Below, piece by piece: positions 29,201 through 39,723 of a DNA stretch of 64,000 nucleotides; the stretch's first letter is position 1, and the number at the start of each line of letters is the position of its first letter. The notes under the pieces were generated by a model that saw only the letters and a program-made list of their open reading frames with translations, was not told where the DNA came from and did no database searches. Location of the stretch: positions 3,299,316 through 3,363,315 of the forward strand of contig CAADRB010000006.1 in NCBI GenBank assembly GCA_900708905.1, in the 5' to 3' direction. The stretch comes from Hymenolepis diminuta (Eukaryota > Platyhelminthes > Cestoda > Cyclophyllidea > Hymenolepididae). Position numbers and translations under genes: made by a program.

Positions 29201-32200
29201 AACCATCGGGAGATACTGATGGTGGTGAGAGTGTGGAACGAAAACACAAGAAATCGAAGAAGCATAAAAGGCGCGCGTCCAAAGAGAGTCATCGTAGACA
29301 TACAGGAGAGGGAGAATTCTTGCATCAATCGGTCAGGTACATCAGTCCGCTTATGTACTAAATTTTTTGTCAGTTGCCGTTTTCTAATTTTGAAGTACGA
29401 AAGTTTTTTTCACCTTCATTCTAGTCCCATGGTTTCTTTGTGATTAGTCTTAATTTCGCATTTGCTTTATCTTCCTTCGTTTCCGTTCGAAACCGATAGC
29501 CTACATAAATATCCTCTTTTTAGTACATTTCGAGGTGGGAATCTTTTATCAACATTAAAAGTGCACTGAAAAATGACTTTTGACATTACTCTTTTGTATG
29601 ACTAAGTATTCTTTGTTGTAGTTCGTTAAATGTATTCAGAGCCCGCTTTCTGAAATGTTCTTTGCCATGGTTTCTCTAGGAGACCTTGTTACCGTTGGGA
29701 TTCTATTATAATGTATGGTCAAGCTCTTTATTGTAAGGTATTCTGCAGTTGTTTAGACCCCAGAAAAGGAAGACAGATTGACAGCAACAAGACCAGTCTA
29801 GTTACTATATCAAACCAGCTCTGTTGATGCAATTAAGATATTTTTATACGTTAGAATTTGATTTGGTCGGATGGTGATTGGTCGTAGAAGATTGAACCAA
29901 TTATTGGACTTCTATGTCCGATCATGGCAAAATGTGATTGGCCAAACAACGATGGGCCTCGTCATTGCCGTGACCTGCTATGTAAATGACGTAAATGACG
30001 ATGGCATACAATCGATATCGCACTTCTGGTGCACGGCAAAGCATTGCCTCAGCTTTTATCGAATTCTCATTACCTTCTGGCTAGGAATATCATTATTCAA
30101 GCAGTGCTTTGGACGGTTTTCCGACTATCAATGTCCGTGGCAAAATAATAAAGAAGAATTTCCTATTGTTGGAAACTTCTAAACACCAGAAAGAGTAGAT
30201 AATCTAATTAAGGAGTAAAGTGGGAGAGGGTCTTTAGTAAAAAGAATTTTGCTTCTTCTAAGCTCTAAATTCGTCGGGCTTTCTATTTTTACACTTTACA
30301 GCAATTACTTCTTCTAGCTTTAAAGATTTTGAAATTAGATATGTGAATAGAGTATCTGCGCTCAAAAGTCAGTAGATTTTTATGCAATAAAGGCCATCTC
30401 TCAGGAGTTTAGAGATTTATTAATTTTTGGATACAATTGAGACCATGCCAGTGCCCATTTCTATCTATCATTTCTTCAGTTATTGCAAATTATTATAGCC
30501 CGTGGAGAAGAATAGATTAGACTAAGACCTCTTGTAATTAAATTGGGATCTTTATCCGGTGGGTGTTAATTTTTTGCTATCGGTCTTAGTTTGTAACATA
30601 TCTAGTCTAAGCGTTATATTGCCTGGACATGGCGGTTCAAATTAGATGACGGACCTGAAGTTCGAGATTCGAAAGTATGTCGACACTGTTTTGTAATTTC
30701 TATACATGCTCGTTAAGTAATCTGTACCCTATAAAGAACCCGTTTAGGAGACTTACAGGTCCACATATTTAAGGTATCCTAACGTCCAATCTTTAGGGAT
30801 TGATACTTGACATTAAAGTAGCACTAACCTTGGAGTAAATCTGTTTAAGATTTCGAAAAAAATTAACTTTAGAAATTCCCTTACAAAATGAATGATCCTC
30901 CTAAAGAGTAACTGGATGCTATGAGGGAGGAAGAAAGGATTAGGAGGAAGCATTGGAAATTGGGAAGGAAGAGTAGAAGCGTCAATACTGAACCAGTGGA
31001 ATCCAGGTTGTGATAAAGAGGATTTATTTGGGTACAGTAAGAGAGTTGACAGATTTCGCATCCTTTGTTCGTCGATGAATAACTAAAAAAATCGTCAACT
31101 AGTACTTAGGATATGAAAAGATTGATCCACTATGTGCCCTACAACCTTCTTGTTCTTCATGTTTTAGGAACTCATTTTGCGTTCTGTCGAACGTCTTTCT
31201 CTTTCAATGGATATTTTTCGCAGCTTGAATATTATCTTTTATAATATCAGATCATTTATGTTAGAGATGAAAAGTCTTTCTTGAGGTATGATAAAATATA
31301 CCAATGTCCTACCGAGATTAATTAAATCTATTCCGTTCTCTTTAGTTTGCACAATTCCGCCAAGCCACCTAAGCTGGTGATTCGAAATCGATCTGGCGAC
31401 TTTAGCAGCACTCAAACTAGTGAACTTTTTGTGGATACCATGGACTCATCGCCACCTCCTCTTTCGGCACCATTTTCCACCAAATTCTCCTCCACTCCAC
31501 ACTCCCTCGGTGACAGCCCTGGTAACGGCAATCCTAATAACAACTTAAACAAAAACTGCGATTCCCAATCCATTTTCCCTACCAGTGAGCAACCACGAGG
31601 TCAGATGGCCTCGCACTCGACTGTGTCTCCTGCTTCGATGGGTAAATTTGTCACTTATCACCTGAAAACTGAGGCATTTATGCTATTAATGACGCATTTA
31701 ACAAATCTATTTGAATTCATTTGAGAACACCAAAGTTTATAACATTAGTTATTGTTACCACTCCCATCTCCGAAGTTGGCATAAACAAAGTTCACTCAAG
31801 GTGACTTCAACTTTGTCTCTCCTTTTATCTCGGACTCTTTTTTTCAATTTACAAGCTACATAATATGGCTCTCTATTCCTCCTAATGCATGCGTGCATAT
31901 TCTCTGAAAAGATTATAGAATTTTGAAGTTCAATAGCACAGCAAGACTCCTCTCTCCTTTATTTCTGACTTCTTTGTATGGGTTAAGTATCCAGCATTCC
32001 TTGATATTCTCTTATCCAACATCTACAATCAATCAAATTGTTTTAGTAGTGGAGAGTTTTCAAGGAGTTTTGCTAATATACTTGTATTGAACCACAATAT
32101 ATCTCAGAGGAGGCTTCAATATCATTCTTCAAGCATAGTTTTGAATGGTTTTTAATGTATGGTTAATTGTGCGACTCATTCTTTATCAATTCGGATAGGT

Positions 32201-32736
32201 TAATAGAAGAAGTTCAGAGAGTGACATGAGCAGCGCCTAAGCTATTGCTTATATCTGAACTCAAGCGGATACGTTAATTCATCTACGAACAACAAACGTA
32301 AAACTATCGACGCTAAATTGTGAAGGGACTATGTCCTGAAGTTTAAACTTAAACCAATGCTACGCGCTACTTATATCGATTGAGTAGTTGATATTGATAA
32401 TGTGCTGTGCTTTCATAGACCTTGGACCCTGCCCTCTTCCAAATGTCCAAGAATGGTCCACGGACGATGTTTACAACTATCTCGTATTAAAAGATTCCTC
32501 CCTTGTTGATGTTGCCAACCTATTTAAGCAACAGGTAAGCAATCTACAATGTTGTATTACTTTCAAATGAAAGACACAAATAATCAATGGTTGTTTTTGT
32601 TCCAATTCAGGAAATTGACGGACCAGCGTTACTGCTTGTTGACATGGATACAATGCGAAATTTGTTAAATATGAAGATTGGACCAGCACTCAAAGTAGAT
32701 GACATATTGAGTCGACTTAAAAGAGGACATTTATGA
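2257..32736 (+). CDS. Scm: Sex-comb-on-midleg (Scm/SCMH1/SCML2) homologue, Polycomb-group protein with two MBT repeats and a SAM domain
   Basis: Predicted nuclear Polycomb-group chromatin protein. Exons read as 2257-2296, 2519-2604, 8749-9279, 21257-21651, 28872-29336, 31346-31641, 32419-32534 and 32611-32736. They total 2055 nt, 684 codons plus TGA, with every junction GT/AG and in phase. Residues 20-42 open MBT repeat 1 (FAWNEYLEKTGG, ECFKQ) and 43-219 continue it (SRIPPENLFQV, then RNDCWFLVDSDEI and LQPPFGYVHN). Residues 220-301 are MBT repeat 2 (KLEAVDR, LICPATIGEV, FDYWTRYDSRDLFPVGWC). The middle (about 302-604) is Ser/Thr/Pro-rich, with a Lys/Arg/His-rich patch near 485-500. Residues 605-684 are a SAM domain (EWSTDDVYNYL, EIDGPALLL, KIGPALKVDDIL), which in the family polymerises and pairs with Polyhomeotic SAM. 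This order matches Scm/SCMH1; no N-terminal zinc fingers are visible. The start at 2257 is the first in-frame ATG of the first supported exon, so an upstream exon is possible. Family assignment is firm; exact exon ends are prediction. Confidence 0.9.
3690..3965 (+). repeat. dispersed repeat family A, member 1
   Basis: Aligns by eye with the other members: GGCTTTTACAAATGATG, CCAACGTTAAGGATCACC, GCATTTCAATCATCCTTG, TTTTGCACTTCACCGTTT and TCCCTTCAGGTGGGAA all have counterparts at 15690-16000, 19851-20286 and 55020-55400. Frames are broken. It lies in Scm intron 2. Confidence 0.6.
5960..6115 (+). repeat. tRNA-related SINE-like element, copy 1
   Basis: An A-box-like TGGTGCCTAGTGG near 5968 is followed by GGTCACGAAATCGATGC (B-box region), then a shared tail: GTTAGTTCAAGTCAACAGG, TTGGCAGAATGTGAGTTTCT and CCCTTTACCCAAG. 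The same order recurs at 14655-14815, 22835-22975, 49971-50110, 50735-50860 and, reversed, 62810-63010. Confidence 0.5.
6456..6494 (+). repeat. (ATT)n microsatellite
   Basis: About 13 units of ATT/TTA with one interruption, in Scm intron 2. Confidence 0.9.
11345..11530 (+). repeat. dispersed repeat family B, copy 1
   Basis: ATTAGACCAATCATTGG followed by GCACTTCTGGGGCACAC matches ATTGAACCAATTATTGG and GCACTTCTGGTGCACGG at 29889-30039. The intervening stretch is only partly alignable. Confidence 0.4.
14655..14815 (+). repeat. tRNA-related SINE-like element, copy 2
   Basis: Contains GGAGATCAATGTCAATC, GGTACACATCTGGTGATG, TTAGTTAATTCTGGTCAAC and ATGAGTTTCTCGTAAAAGC, in the order of the 5960 copy. 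The head is decayed. Confidence 0.45.
15690..16000 (-). repeat. dispersed repeat family A, member 2
   Basis: The minus strand keeps an open frame of about 107 codons (15681-16004) including RCCFYKRPFEETYIECNVN and VKDNILIRC. These parallel RCCLNEPYFEEVSTDSDVN and IRDEAITC of members 3 and 6. It lies in Scm intron 3. Confidence 0.6.
18624..19060 (-). pseudogene. mariner transposase C-terminal remnant (copy 1)
   Basis: Conserved mariner motifs QQLTRLKAVL and EKRPPLIN are followed by a shift of frame before the second catalytic Asp block. The SPNLAPTDFHLF block with the presumed third catalytic Asp is still readable in its own frame. The N-terminal two-thirds falls in the N gap. Confidence 0.75.
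19061..19685. other. assembly gap (625 N)
   Basis: A run of N replaces the middle of mariner copy 1. Nothing can be said of its content beyond the transposon context. Confidence 0.99.
19851..20286 (+). repeat. dispersed repeat family A, member 3 (adjoins mariner copy 1)
   Basis: Near-identical, in inverse orientation, to 56598-57033. Both strands are open over most of it: 19861-20052 plus (NEPYFEEVSTDSDVNIRD, ending SPLIITPEK) and 20064-20276 minus (VDSHLKGTETKILKCKAV). No known protein family is recognised. Related, more decayed copies occur at 3690-3965, 15690-16000, 51270-51420 and 55020-55400. Confidence 0.75.
21257..21651 (+). other. MBT repeat 2 exon of the Scm homologue
   Basis: One 395-nt exon holds the whole second MBT repeat and a Pro/Ser-rich tail. 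The conserved block FDGWSGNFDYW followed by RYDSRDLFPVGWC is intact. The family uses residues of this block, together with the earlier Asp region, as the aromatic cage for methylated lysine, so this repeat is probably the functional reader. The acceptor is ttttag at 21251-21256; the donor is a GT at 21652. Confidence 0.88.
21652..28871 (+). other. Scm intron 4 (7.2 kb)
   Basis: Phase-2 intron. A decayed SINE-like copy lies at 22835-22975 and possibly another near 28680-28800. No gene seen. Confidence 0.8.
22835..22975 (+). repeat. tRNA-related SINE-like element, copy 3
   Basis: GAGGTCACGAGATCAATACT resembles the B-box region of the 5960 copy. It is followed by GCGAATTCTACTCATATAAA and GCGAGTTTCAAGATAGAGC in the expected order. 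Strongly decayed. Confidence 0.4.
29337..31345 (+). other. Scm intron 5 (2.0 kb)
   Basis: Phase-2 intron with the family B repeat at its 5' side. No gene seen. Confidence 0.75.
29860..30140 (+). repeat. dispersed repeat family B, copy 2
   Basis: Counterpart of 11345-11530 in Scm intron 5. It happens to be open for 103 codons (29871-30182), but the translation resembles no known domain and the paired copy is not open, so I do not call a gene. Confidence 0.4.
31642..32418 (+). other. Scm intron 6 (777 nt)
   Basis: Phase-1 intron, AT-rich, with no recognised element. Confidence 0.75.
32419..32736 (+). other. SAM domain exons (7 and 8) of the Scm homologue
   Basis: Two exons, 32419-32534 and 32611-32736, are separated by a 76-nt intron and end in TGA at 32734-32736. 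The SAM core W-DDVYNYL, then EIDGPALLL and IGPALKVDDIL, places the SAM domain at the extreme C terminus, as in Scm. Confidence 0.88.
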
Positions 32737-32919
32737 TTGAAAAATACTTTAATTATGATGTATACGTACATGATATTGTAAATCGTAATCAACCACTCGA
32801 CACGTCGTAGATTATTCGAAAGCAAAAGAAAAAATGATGTTTTACATATCGTATGTGTAATACTTTATACGTGTGTATTATTATATGTATGACCGAAATC
32901 GTTTACATACTCTCAGATG

Positions 32920-32925
32920 ATTAAA
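32920..32925 (+). promoter_or_regulatory. candidate poly(A) signal ATTAAA for the Scm gene
   Basis: ATTAAA lies 184 nt after the Scm stop codon. It is the commonest variant of AATAAA. In such AT-rich sequence a chance match is possible. Confidence 0.3.
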
Positions 32926-34787
32926 TAAGGATTTTGATGTATATTACTCCATCGTCCTTACTATTCTTCGGTTTATTTGTACTAGCAAGCTAGTGTTATC
33001 TTTAGTAAGAGAATATATCTTAAGCAATGAGATGGGGAAGGACGTGATGCAAAAAAATTATTAAAGAAATGTGGCCTTAACTACTGTGCAGAGACTGGGG
33101 TCGCGGAATTGTAAGAGAATTTGAAATTATGCAATGATTGATTGCTCATGATTATGCGAAGATATTTTTTTCATGGAGAAGCATCTGAATAAGACGAACA
33201 ACAAACTAGTTCGATGAGGTATTGAATAGGGGAAAAGATGGAGCAAAGTAGGTACTGAAGTCAGGGCGCCAGGAGGGAACCTACTTGATTTCTGGCACTG
33301 AGTCGTCCATGTTCTCCTATGTAGGCGATGTTCGAATCTCATTATTTTCAAATAGGATGTTCATTTTTGGGATTATACTTACGATATTCAGAGCTTATTG
33401 ATCAGTTGGTTTAATTGGCGTTTGTCCGTGCCACCATGATTCGGTTGTACTATCCTAGAGCCAAGTGTAGGTAGAAGGAACTAGCAGAGATATTTGTTTG
33501 ACAACAGAACTCGCTGGGGCTCACTCAAGGTGAATTCTAATAATTCTGTGCTAAGCCAATTTTCCTTAAATTAGAACGAATCTTACTTATAGCTACCAAT
33601 AGACAACCACCTTCTCTAAATTAGGTTCCATGTATTATATGACAACTAAAATGAAGGATTTCGTATGTTATTACACAAAGGGTCATTTGTATAAAAGGCA
33701 ACCTAAACCAACCTCTGTCGTATAAATATATAGCTTAGTTTTATTGCTCATTGAGTCGTCTCGATAAGCCCTATTCAAAGGGCATATCATAGTGCCCCTG
33801 TGGGGAATGAGAGGGAATGACCTGGGATCCTATTCTGCCCATCGTCTGTTCACGTTGCTGTTAGCAGCATACTTAGAAAATAATAGCCTCACTAGTTGGT
33901 ATGGCATTAGTTTTACCGGTCTACTTCAGATGTACAAAGTGTGCATTTTTGTCAACCTAAGAGCTGTATGCATAAAGGAAAGCATAGACCCAAAGCGGTA
34001 ATGAAAGAATGTGCATTATACTAAGTACAGTGGAGGGGGTAAACCAAATAGCACGAAGATACCGAAAACGAAATTGATAATTACAGCCAGTCTAAACGAA
34101 GACTGACTTCCTTTAATGTCCCCGCTCACTTACCATCCATCTAAGTATCCATCAATTATTATCAGAAAAAAAGATTTAAAAACAATACTCTCATTGAATT
34201 TAATCCACAACGAACTTTGCTCGGGTAATGACGTTTAATTTCAACTCGTTGTGATTGAATGCCTTTCAGAAAACACTCGACCACACTTGTCTAAAGTTCA
34301 TTGATCATGGTTACCTAATCAGATATCAACCGCCTTCGTACTCACCCAGAACCGTCAAACACCCTACACAGTGATCATTTCGCCAAACAAAAATACTCTC
34401 GAGTTTCCACCTATCTTACCAAAATGAAGATAAACTCACAAAACCCATTTGTTAGTTAACATTGCTGCTATCCCATGCCATTTAAAACAATCTACGTACA
34501 TCCCAGGCGCTCTAAATGATCACCCCAATTAAGATTCCACAGCGGGAACCCCAGAATCCTTCCCGAATACCATCACCTAGACGGTTGAGGCGCTGGACCA
34601 CCCATGCTAATTATGAACATGTAAATGGTACACAGAATTAAGACCACAGATAACAGATAATTCAACGTATGTCAACGAAATCAGATAAATTGACCACTGA
34701 TAAAACATATAGACGACAAATGTCAGCAGATATTCGACAAAATGAAAAGGCCATGTATATCCCTGTAGAAATATTATATTACACATT
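32926..34787. other. intergenic region between convergent Scm and RPL6
   Basis: About 1.9 kb with no supported coding sequence. Short open frames here lack homology and codon bias. Confidence 0.6.
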
Positions 34788-35617
34788 TTAGAAGACCATC
34801 TTATGTGGATAATCCTTCCTACTAAGGGAGAACATGGACTTCAAGTAAGAGGCCATCATTGATGGATCCTTGGTCATTTTAATTGCGCCAATAACAGCCT
34901 TGTCAACATCCCTCTGCATTTGCTTGCGCAGATCAGTCACACTGTACTTCTACAATTACACAACATAGTTTAACTCCCAAGATGAAATAAATCAACAATG
35001 CAAAAAAAGAACTAACCTTTTCTTCTTCAGCAAAGATCTTGTCGTCGGCCTTTTTTGGCTTAAGATCTTGGCGACGGAAGAACTCATCATTAACCTTAGT
35101 CGGGACTTTGACGTTCTTCAGCTTGAGAGAGGTCTTGGTAGCGATAACATATCGCTGGTTGACACGTCTCAATGGAACACCGTTGTACTTGAAAGGACCT
35201 GTAACAAGGAGCAATCCACTTGGCAAGGCCTTTAAAAAGACAACCCTTTTTCCACGATGTCTTCCAGCCAAAAGGATCAAAATGGTACCGGGGGTAATGG
35301 ATTTCCTGATGGTACGACGATGGTCCTTGTAACATTGCTTCTTACGAAGCTGAAGCTTTTTCTTGGCATTTTGGACATCATACATACGAGGCTAATAAAT
35401 AAAACGTCATCAAAAATAATTAACTTACAAAACGTGGCTGCTTGGTAGGCCTCTTAGCATTCTTCAGTGCCCGTTTCTTGATCTTAAGCTTTTGCTCCTT
35501 GGTAAGGGTTTTTTGAGAAGCTTTGTGCTTAAGAATATCCTTTCCAGAACGAGAACGACGTCTATTATCAAGATATCTCTTCTCCTCCGACTTCTTTTCC
35601 GCGACTTTTGAGTCCAT
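34788..35617 (-). CDS. RPL6: 60S ribosomal protein L6 (eL6)
   Basis: Structural protein of the large cytosolic ribosomal subunit. The minus-strand exons are 35429-35617, 35017-35391 and 34788-34949, all joined in phase 0: 726 nt, 241 aa, TAA at 34788-34790. The first exon encodes a very basic N-terminal extension. The second carries the eL6 core: [53 protein letters not shown] and [12 protein letters not shown]. The last carries the acidic/basic linker and the C-terminal hallmark YLKSMFSL followed by YPHKMVF. Human eL6 is 288 aa; the difference lies in the variable N terminus. The introns are 37 and 67 nt. The ATG at 35617 is the first in-frame one after a stretch resembling an acceptor. The gene converges on Scm, with about 2 kb between stop codons. 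Identification is firm. Confidence 0.95.
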
Positions 35618-35623
35618 GATAAT

Positions 35624-35705
35624 CACACGATACTGTACAGCAAGTAGTGAGAATATTGCTTCAAACAAACAAACATTTCAAAGAAAAAATAAGAAGGAAA
35701 AGAAC
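35624..35705 (-). promoter_or_regulatory. pyrimidine-rich leader and acceptor-like site upstream of RPL6
   Basis: Read on the minus strand, a C/T-rich stretch (about 35675-35705) precedes TGTACAG ending near 35633, then a short leader to the ATG at 35617. The C/T stretch could be the polypyrimidine tract of a trans- or cis-splice acceptor, or a 5'-TOP-like element as in many ribosomal-protein mRNAs. Sequence alone does not decide. Confidence 0.35.
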
Positions 35706-38700
35706 TTAAAAAATATTTGTCATCATTTCTATTTTTCAAAATTTAATTTAGTTTGCGATATGCATACCTAATTACTAATTATGCTGTTTAATTTATTTAT
35801 TTGTTTCAACGCAACATCCAATGCCATTTGCAATAATTCCACCGTCTACTTCCAGAGAAAAATATAATAAGTTATATTCATTTTGAAATATTTCAATTTT
35901 TGTTTAATTATTGTTTTAAATTCACTATACCCTAAGTGCTAACTTAATTCAAAAACGGAAATTGAAATTGCATTTAACTTTTAAATTATATTGCGAAATC
36001 TATAATATGAATATGATTCACACCGTCTGTTTTAATTTTTTCGAATTTGTATAATTTCCGGGAGATTTATTTCACACTGTTTTCTTAGTTTATGACAAGT
36101 GATATATCTTTAATTCAAACTTGATGTGGTTTACTTACATAATCTCATTGAACTTAATACTTATATCAGCAAATAAAACACTCACAGTCATGATAATTTA
36201 AATTTATATCTTTATTGGGCTTTCAGTTTTTTCAAATATAATTAACAGGTGCTTTTAGGCAATAAATGTACACATTTATTTAACAAATGAAACCTTAAAT
36301 CGATAAATTCGTCTATCATTCTAACATTTCTGGAACGTGGATTATGACTATGGAAATATAGCCTTACAAATTGTGATAAGAAATTCCCACAGATTGGTGA
36401 GGATTTATTGTTTTTATGCTATACTTCAATATACTTCTTTTCAATTTTTCACAAGTAATTTAACTTTTTCCAAAACCCATCTCTATTAACCAATGAACCG
36501 TATACGAATGTCTATTTACACGGTCAACATAGGCCATTTATGTAATAAATATTAAGATATTAACAATATTTGCCGAACCTTTGGTGTTATTGAGGTATTT
36601 TCGTGAATGAAGAATATACATGTAGAATGTATAATACGGCAGAATACATTGCTGCGATATTCTATAATTCTTTAAATTCGTATGAGTTTTAAAATTTTCG
36701 ATTTTCAGTAAAATTAAATGCTCTACTTTACTCAAAATACAACAGTCACTATTGCATACTTTGCCGGAAAAAAAGGCCAGGGAGGGAAGAGTTAGCTAAG
36801 GTGAGATCGTTGTCTCATGCATCAGAGATCAGGTAGGACTCCTTATCCTTCATCTGTCCTCTACATATACACTGAAGAGAGTTAGTTTCAACATCACGAC
36901 CTTCTAATAGAGTAGAACGCAGTAAGCATGTATTCATTTTTTCTTATTTGTTGTCTATATTTGTTTATTTAGTAGATTACATTTTCATAAAAAATTAACA
37001 CTTTTTCTCAATATAAAGTTTAATAATTTAATGATTTTGGCCTCATTCTAATTTCGATTTTTAATAAGTTAATTACTTGGATAAAAATTTTCTGGAGAAA
37101 ATTGAATTAATGGAAATAAAGGGATATTTATTTGGTTTGTGCAAATATCTTGAACATTCCGTTTCATTCGCACCATCTAAGCATCAAGTAATTTATTTGA
37201 TGGGCATTTCGACAACTAAATTTAGGTAAGGTCAGCAATGGATGTCCAAATAAGCGATATTTATTGTATAATTTGTATAATTGTCATTGAAATCTCTGCA
37301 TTGTCACTTTTATCGCCATTTAATTTTTGATAAAAGAACCTGCCCCATTGCTAAATAATTTTTTTAGATATCTCAGAAGTTTAACTGAAATAAATACTAA
37401 TTGCATAGGTCTTAACGAAAATGGCAAGGTGCAGAGTCTGAGAGTCTTCTAGCCCTCCTTTTTTTCTCTTTGTTTTTTCAAGACGAATGTGTTAAATTCA
37501 GAGTTCTCGATTGGTTTTTTGGAGGGACTCTCTCTAACTTTGATTTGAAATACTCTTTAACAGCAAATGGCTGTTCACAGTTTGTTCTACATAATTCTTC
37601 ATATTATATTTGATTATTCCTAACAAAATATTTGAGATTGAGAGCATTCCATTCCCCATAACTCTGCTCATATTCCTTTTAACATTCAATAATGAAAACA
37701 GTGCATTTTTCCCATTTGTTATCGGTTAAAGAATCATTAATAAACAGCAACTGTTTAGAATTTTCTATATGGGTATAAAGTAATTAATCACTTGCTAAAA
37801 ATCTTTGCCGACTCTCCGAAAATAACAAATTATTAATGAATCTCTGGAAACCCAGTGGAATTTGGTCATAATAGGAGTGCTTTAAAGGCAAACATAACTC
37901 AAGATTGCTGTTAAAAACACTTCGCTAAATGGGCTTAAAAGTTATCATTGTCTGCATTGATTTAAGTCATAACCAAAAAATTTAGTTAAAGAGCTAACTA
38001 GATTATTTAATGGCTTGTTCGTCAATTAAAACCCAAGGAGCTGATTTATTGGCAGTCAAAACCATTCAAAGATGAGGAGGTCATCATGAAATCATCACTT
38101 TTTAATATTTCAAAAAAGTTTGTATTGACCTTAACCTAAACTTCAGCTCAATGTTCTTCTAATACAACTCAAGTATTTATTAAAATGGGTGATGTGATGT
38201 GAACCGAGGTCACATAAGAGGAATAACTCAAGTCTCTATGTCACTAGAACAGTTACGAAGTAACCGGGAAAGCTCTCCGTATTAACTGCTTAAATCATTA
38301 ATTATACGTATAAATATTTCTTCGAACGAATTCATTCGTGTCCAATCATCAAAGTACCTGCGTGATGAATCGCTTTTGGATAGCCTAGGTAGGATAATAC
38401 CGTTCTTGAGGTTAGTTGAAACTTTAACATTCTGAGTCCCGAGCCATTAACTGGCATCTAATATGTCCAGCAAGATAATTTTAAAATTATTAAATTACCC
38501 TGATACAGTACTCTAATTAAAATAATATTAATTAGCAAAATTCGCATATGTAAGAAAGTTTCCGTTATAATGTTAAGAGGGTCTATCGGGGCCACATCGA
38601 TCGAAGAGATGGAATAAGTCAAGTCACTCATGTCGCCAGATCAGTTCGGAGGTGATTCACAATCCATGAAGGTGACAATTTATTAATAAATAAATTAGGT

Positions 38701-39690
38701 TTATATACAAAACATTTCTTCGTTAGACGTCAGTTATGCCCTTTTGTCAGAGTCTCGGCTTGATAATAGGCACCCGTCTAGGTATCTATGTGCTAACACG
38801 CAAACACACAACACACAGCGGGACCGCCTGTGGATACAGTAGTAGAGATCTTATCGTCAGACAATCATTTTTAATTGCTAGGTGATGATAGACATCTGCT
38901 GGCTATAGCAGTTTCAAGTTCGAATATGAAGCGTAAGAAACGAGTGGCATGATTAATCAGCAACCTCGTCATTAAAAAATACTTCTATTGAGTCCTATCA
39001 GTGTAGAAGAAATGGTCGTTTGTGAGGAAGTTAAAATAAAAATCAATTTATTTGAGTTTAATTATAAAAATAATTACCTAGTTTTTCGAAAACTGTATTA
39101 TGAAAATCGGAATTACATATCATTTTGATTTCATTGGCTGTAGACATGAAACAGCGAAACCACAATCGTTATTGGCAAATCCACAATTAAATATTTTCCT
39201 CTCGCTCAACTGTTATTATCGAGTTGGTCTAAGGGATATCAACTCTGTTATTGTGCCTTTCTTTTAAAAAGATTCTTCGGTGGCATCCGAGAAGGACAAG
39301 CCTGAATCAGGAGGTTGCCATTAAATTAACTGTTGATTTATGAATTAAGTAAATTAATTTGATGTTAATCCGCATTCCCTCAATATTCAACATTTAGATT
39401 TAAGCTGATAACACAGTAGGCAATCAAAAAGTTGAATTTAATTATCAATCTCATTCTATGTTAACTTATTTGTTCTATGGTTTAGATTATGCATATGTTT
39501 AACTTTGAAAGGGTCTTTGATTAATTTAGACCTATTCAAAAGTTTCATTGTAGATATTCATAATGGAGGTATTTCTGAGTCTAATTATTTTTCAATTATA
39601 AATTACTTAATTTAAATTGATTGAATTTTGTTTAGAATCTTTTACCATTTATAAACCATATTAAACATTCAATTTTGTTTTAACTGTCTC
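35706..39690. other. AT-rich intergenic region between divergent RPL6 and the SR gene
   Basis: About 4 kb holding presumably both promoters. Only the short repeat pair at 38185-38670 is recognised. Confidence 0.6.
38185..38680 (+). repeat. pair of related direct-repeat segments (about 38185-38270 and 38580-38670)
   Basis: GGAATAACTCAAGTCTCTAT, GTCACTAGAACAGTTACG in the first segment match GGAATAAGTCAAGTCACTCA, GTCGCCAGATCAGTTCGG in the second. Each is preceded by a GxxACAT/GTCACAT element. About 390 bp separate them. Confidence 0.45.
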
Positions 39691-39723
39691 CACTTTCGCT
39701 CTTTGTTCACAAGTCGTCCGTCA

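Noticed and set aside
28947..29282. 111-codon minus-strand frame
   Set aside because: Antisense of Scm exon 5, which is in phase with its neighbours on the plus strand.
29871..30182. 103-codon open frame
   Set aside because: It lies in an intron in a dispersed repeat, has no recognisable domain, and the related copy at 11345 is not open.
35039..35332. 97-codon plus-strand frame
   Set aside because: Antisense shadow of the RPL6 core exon.
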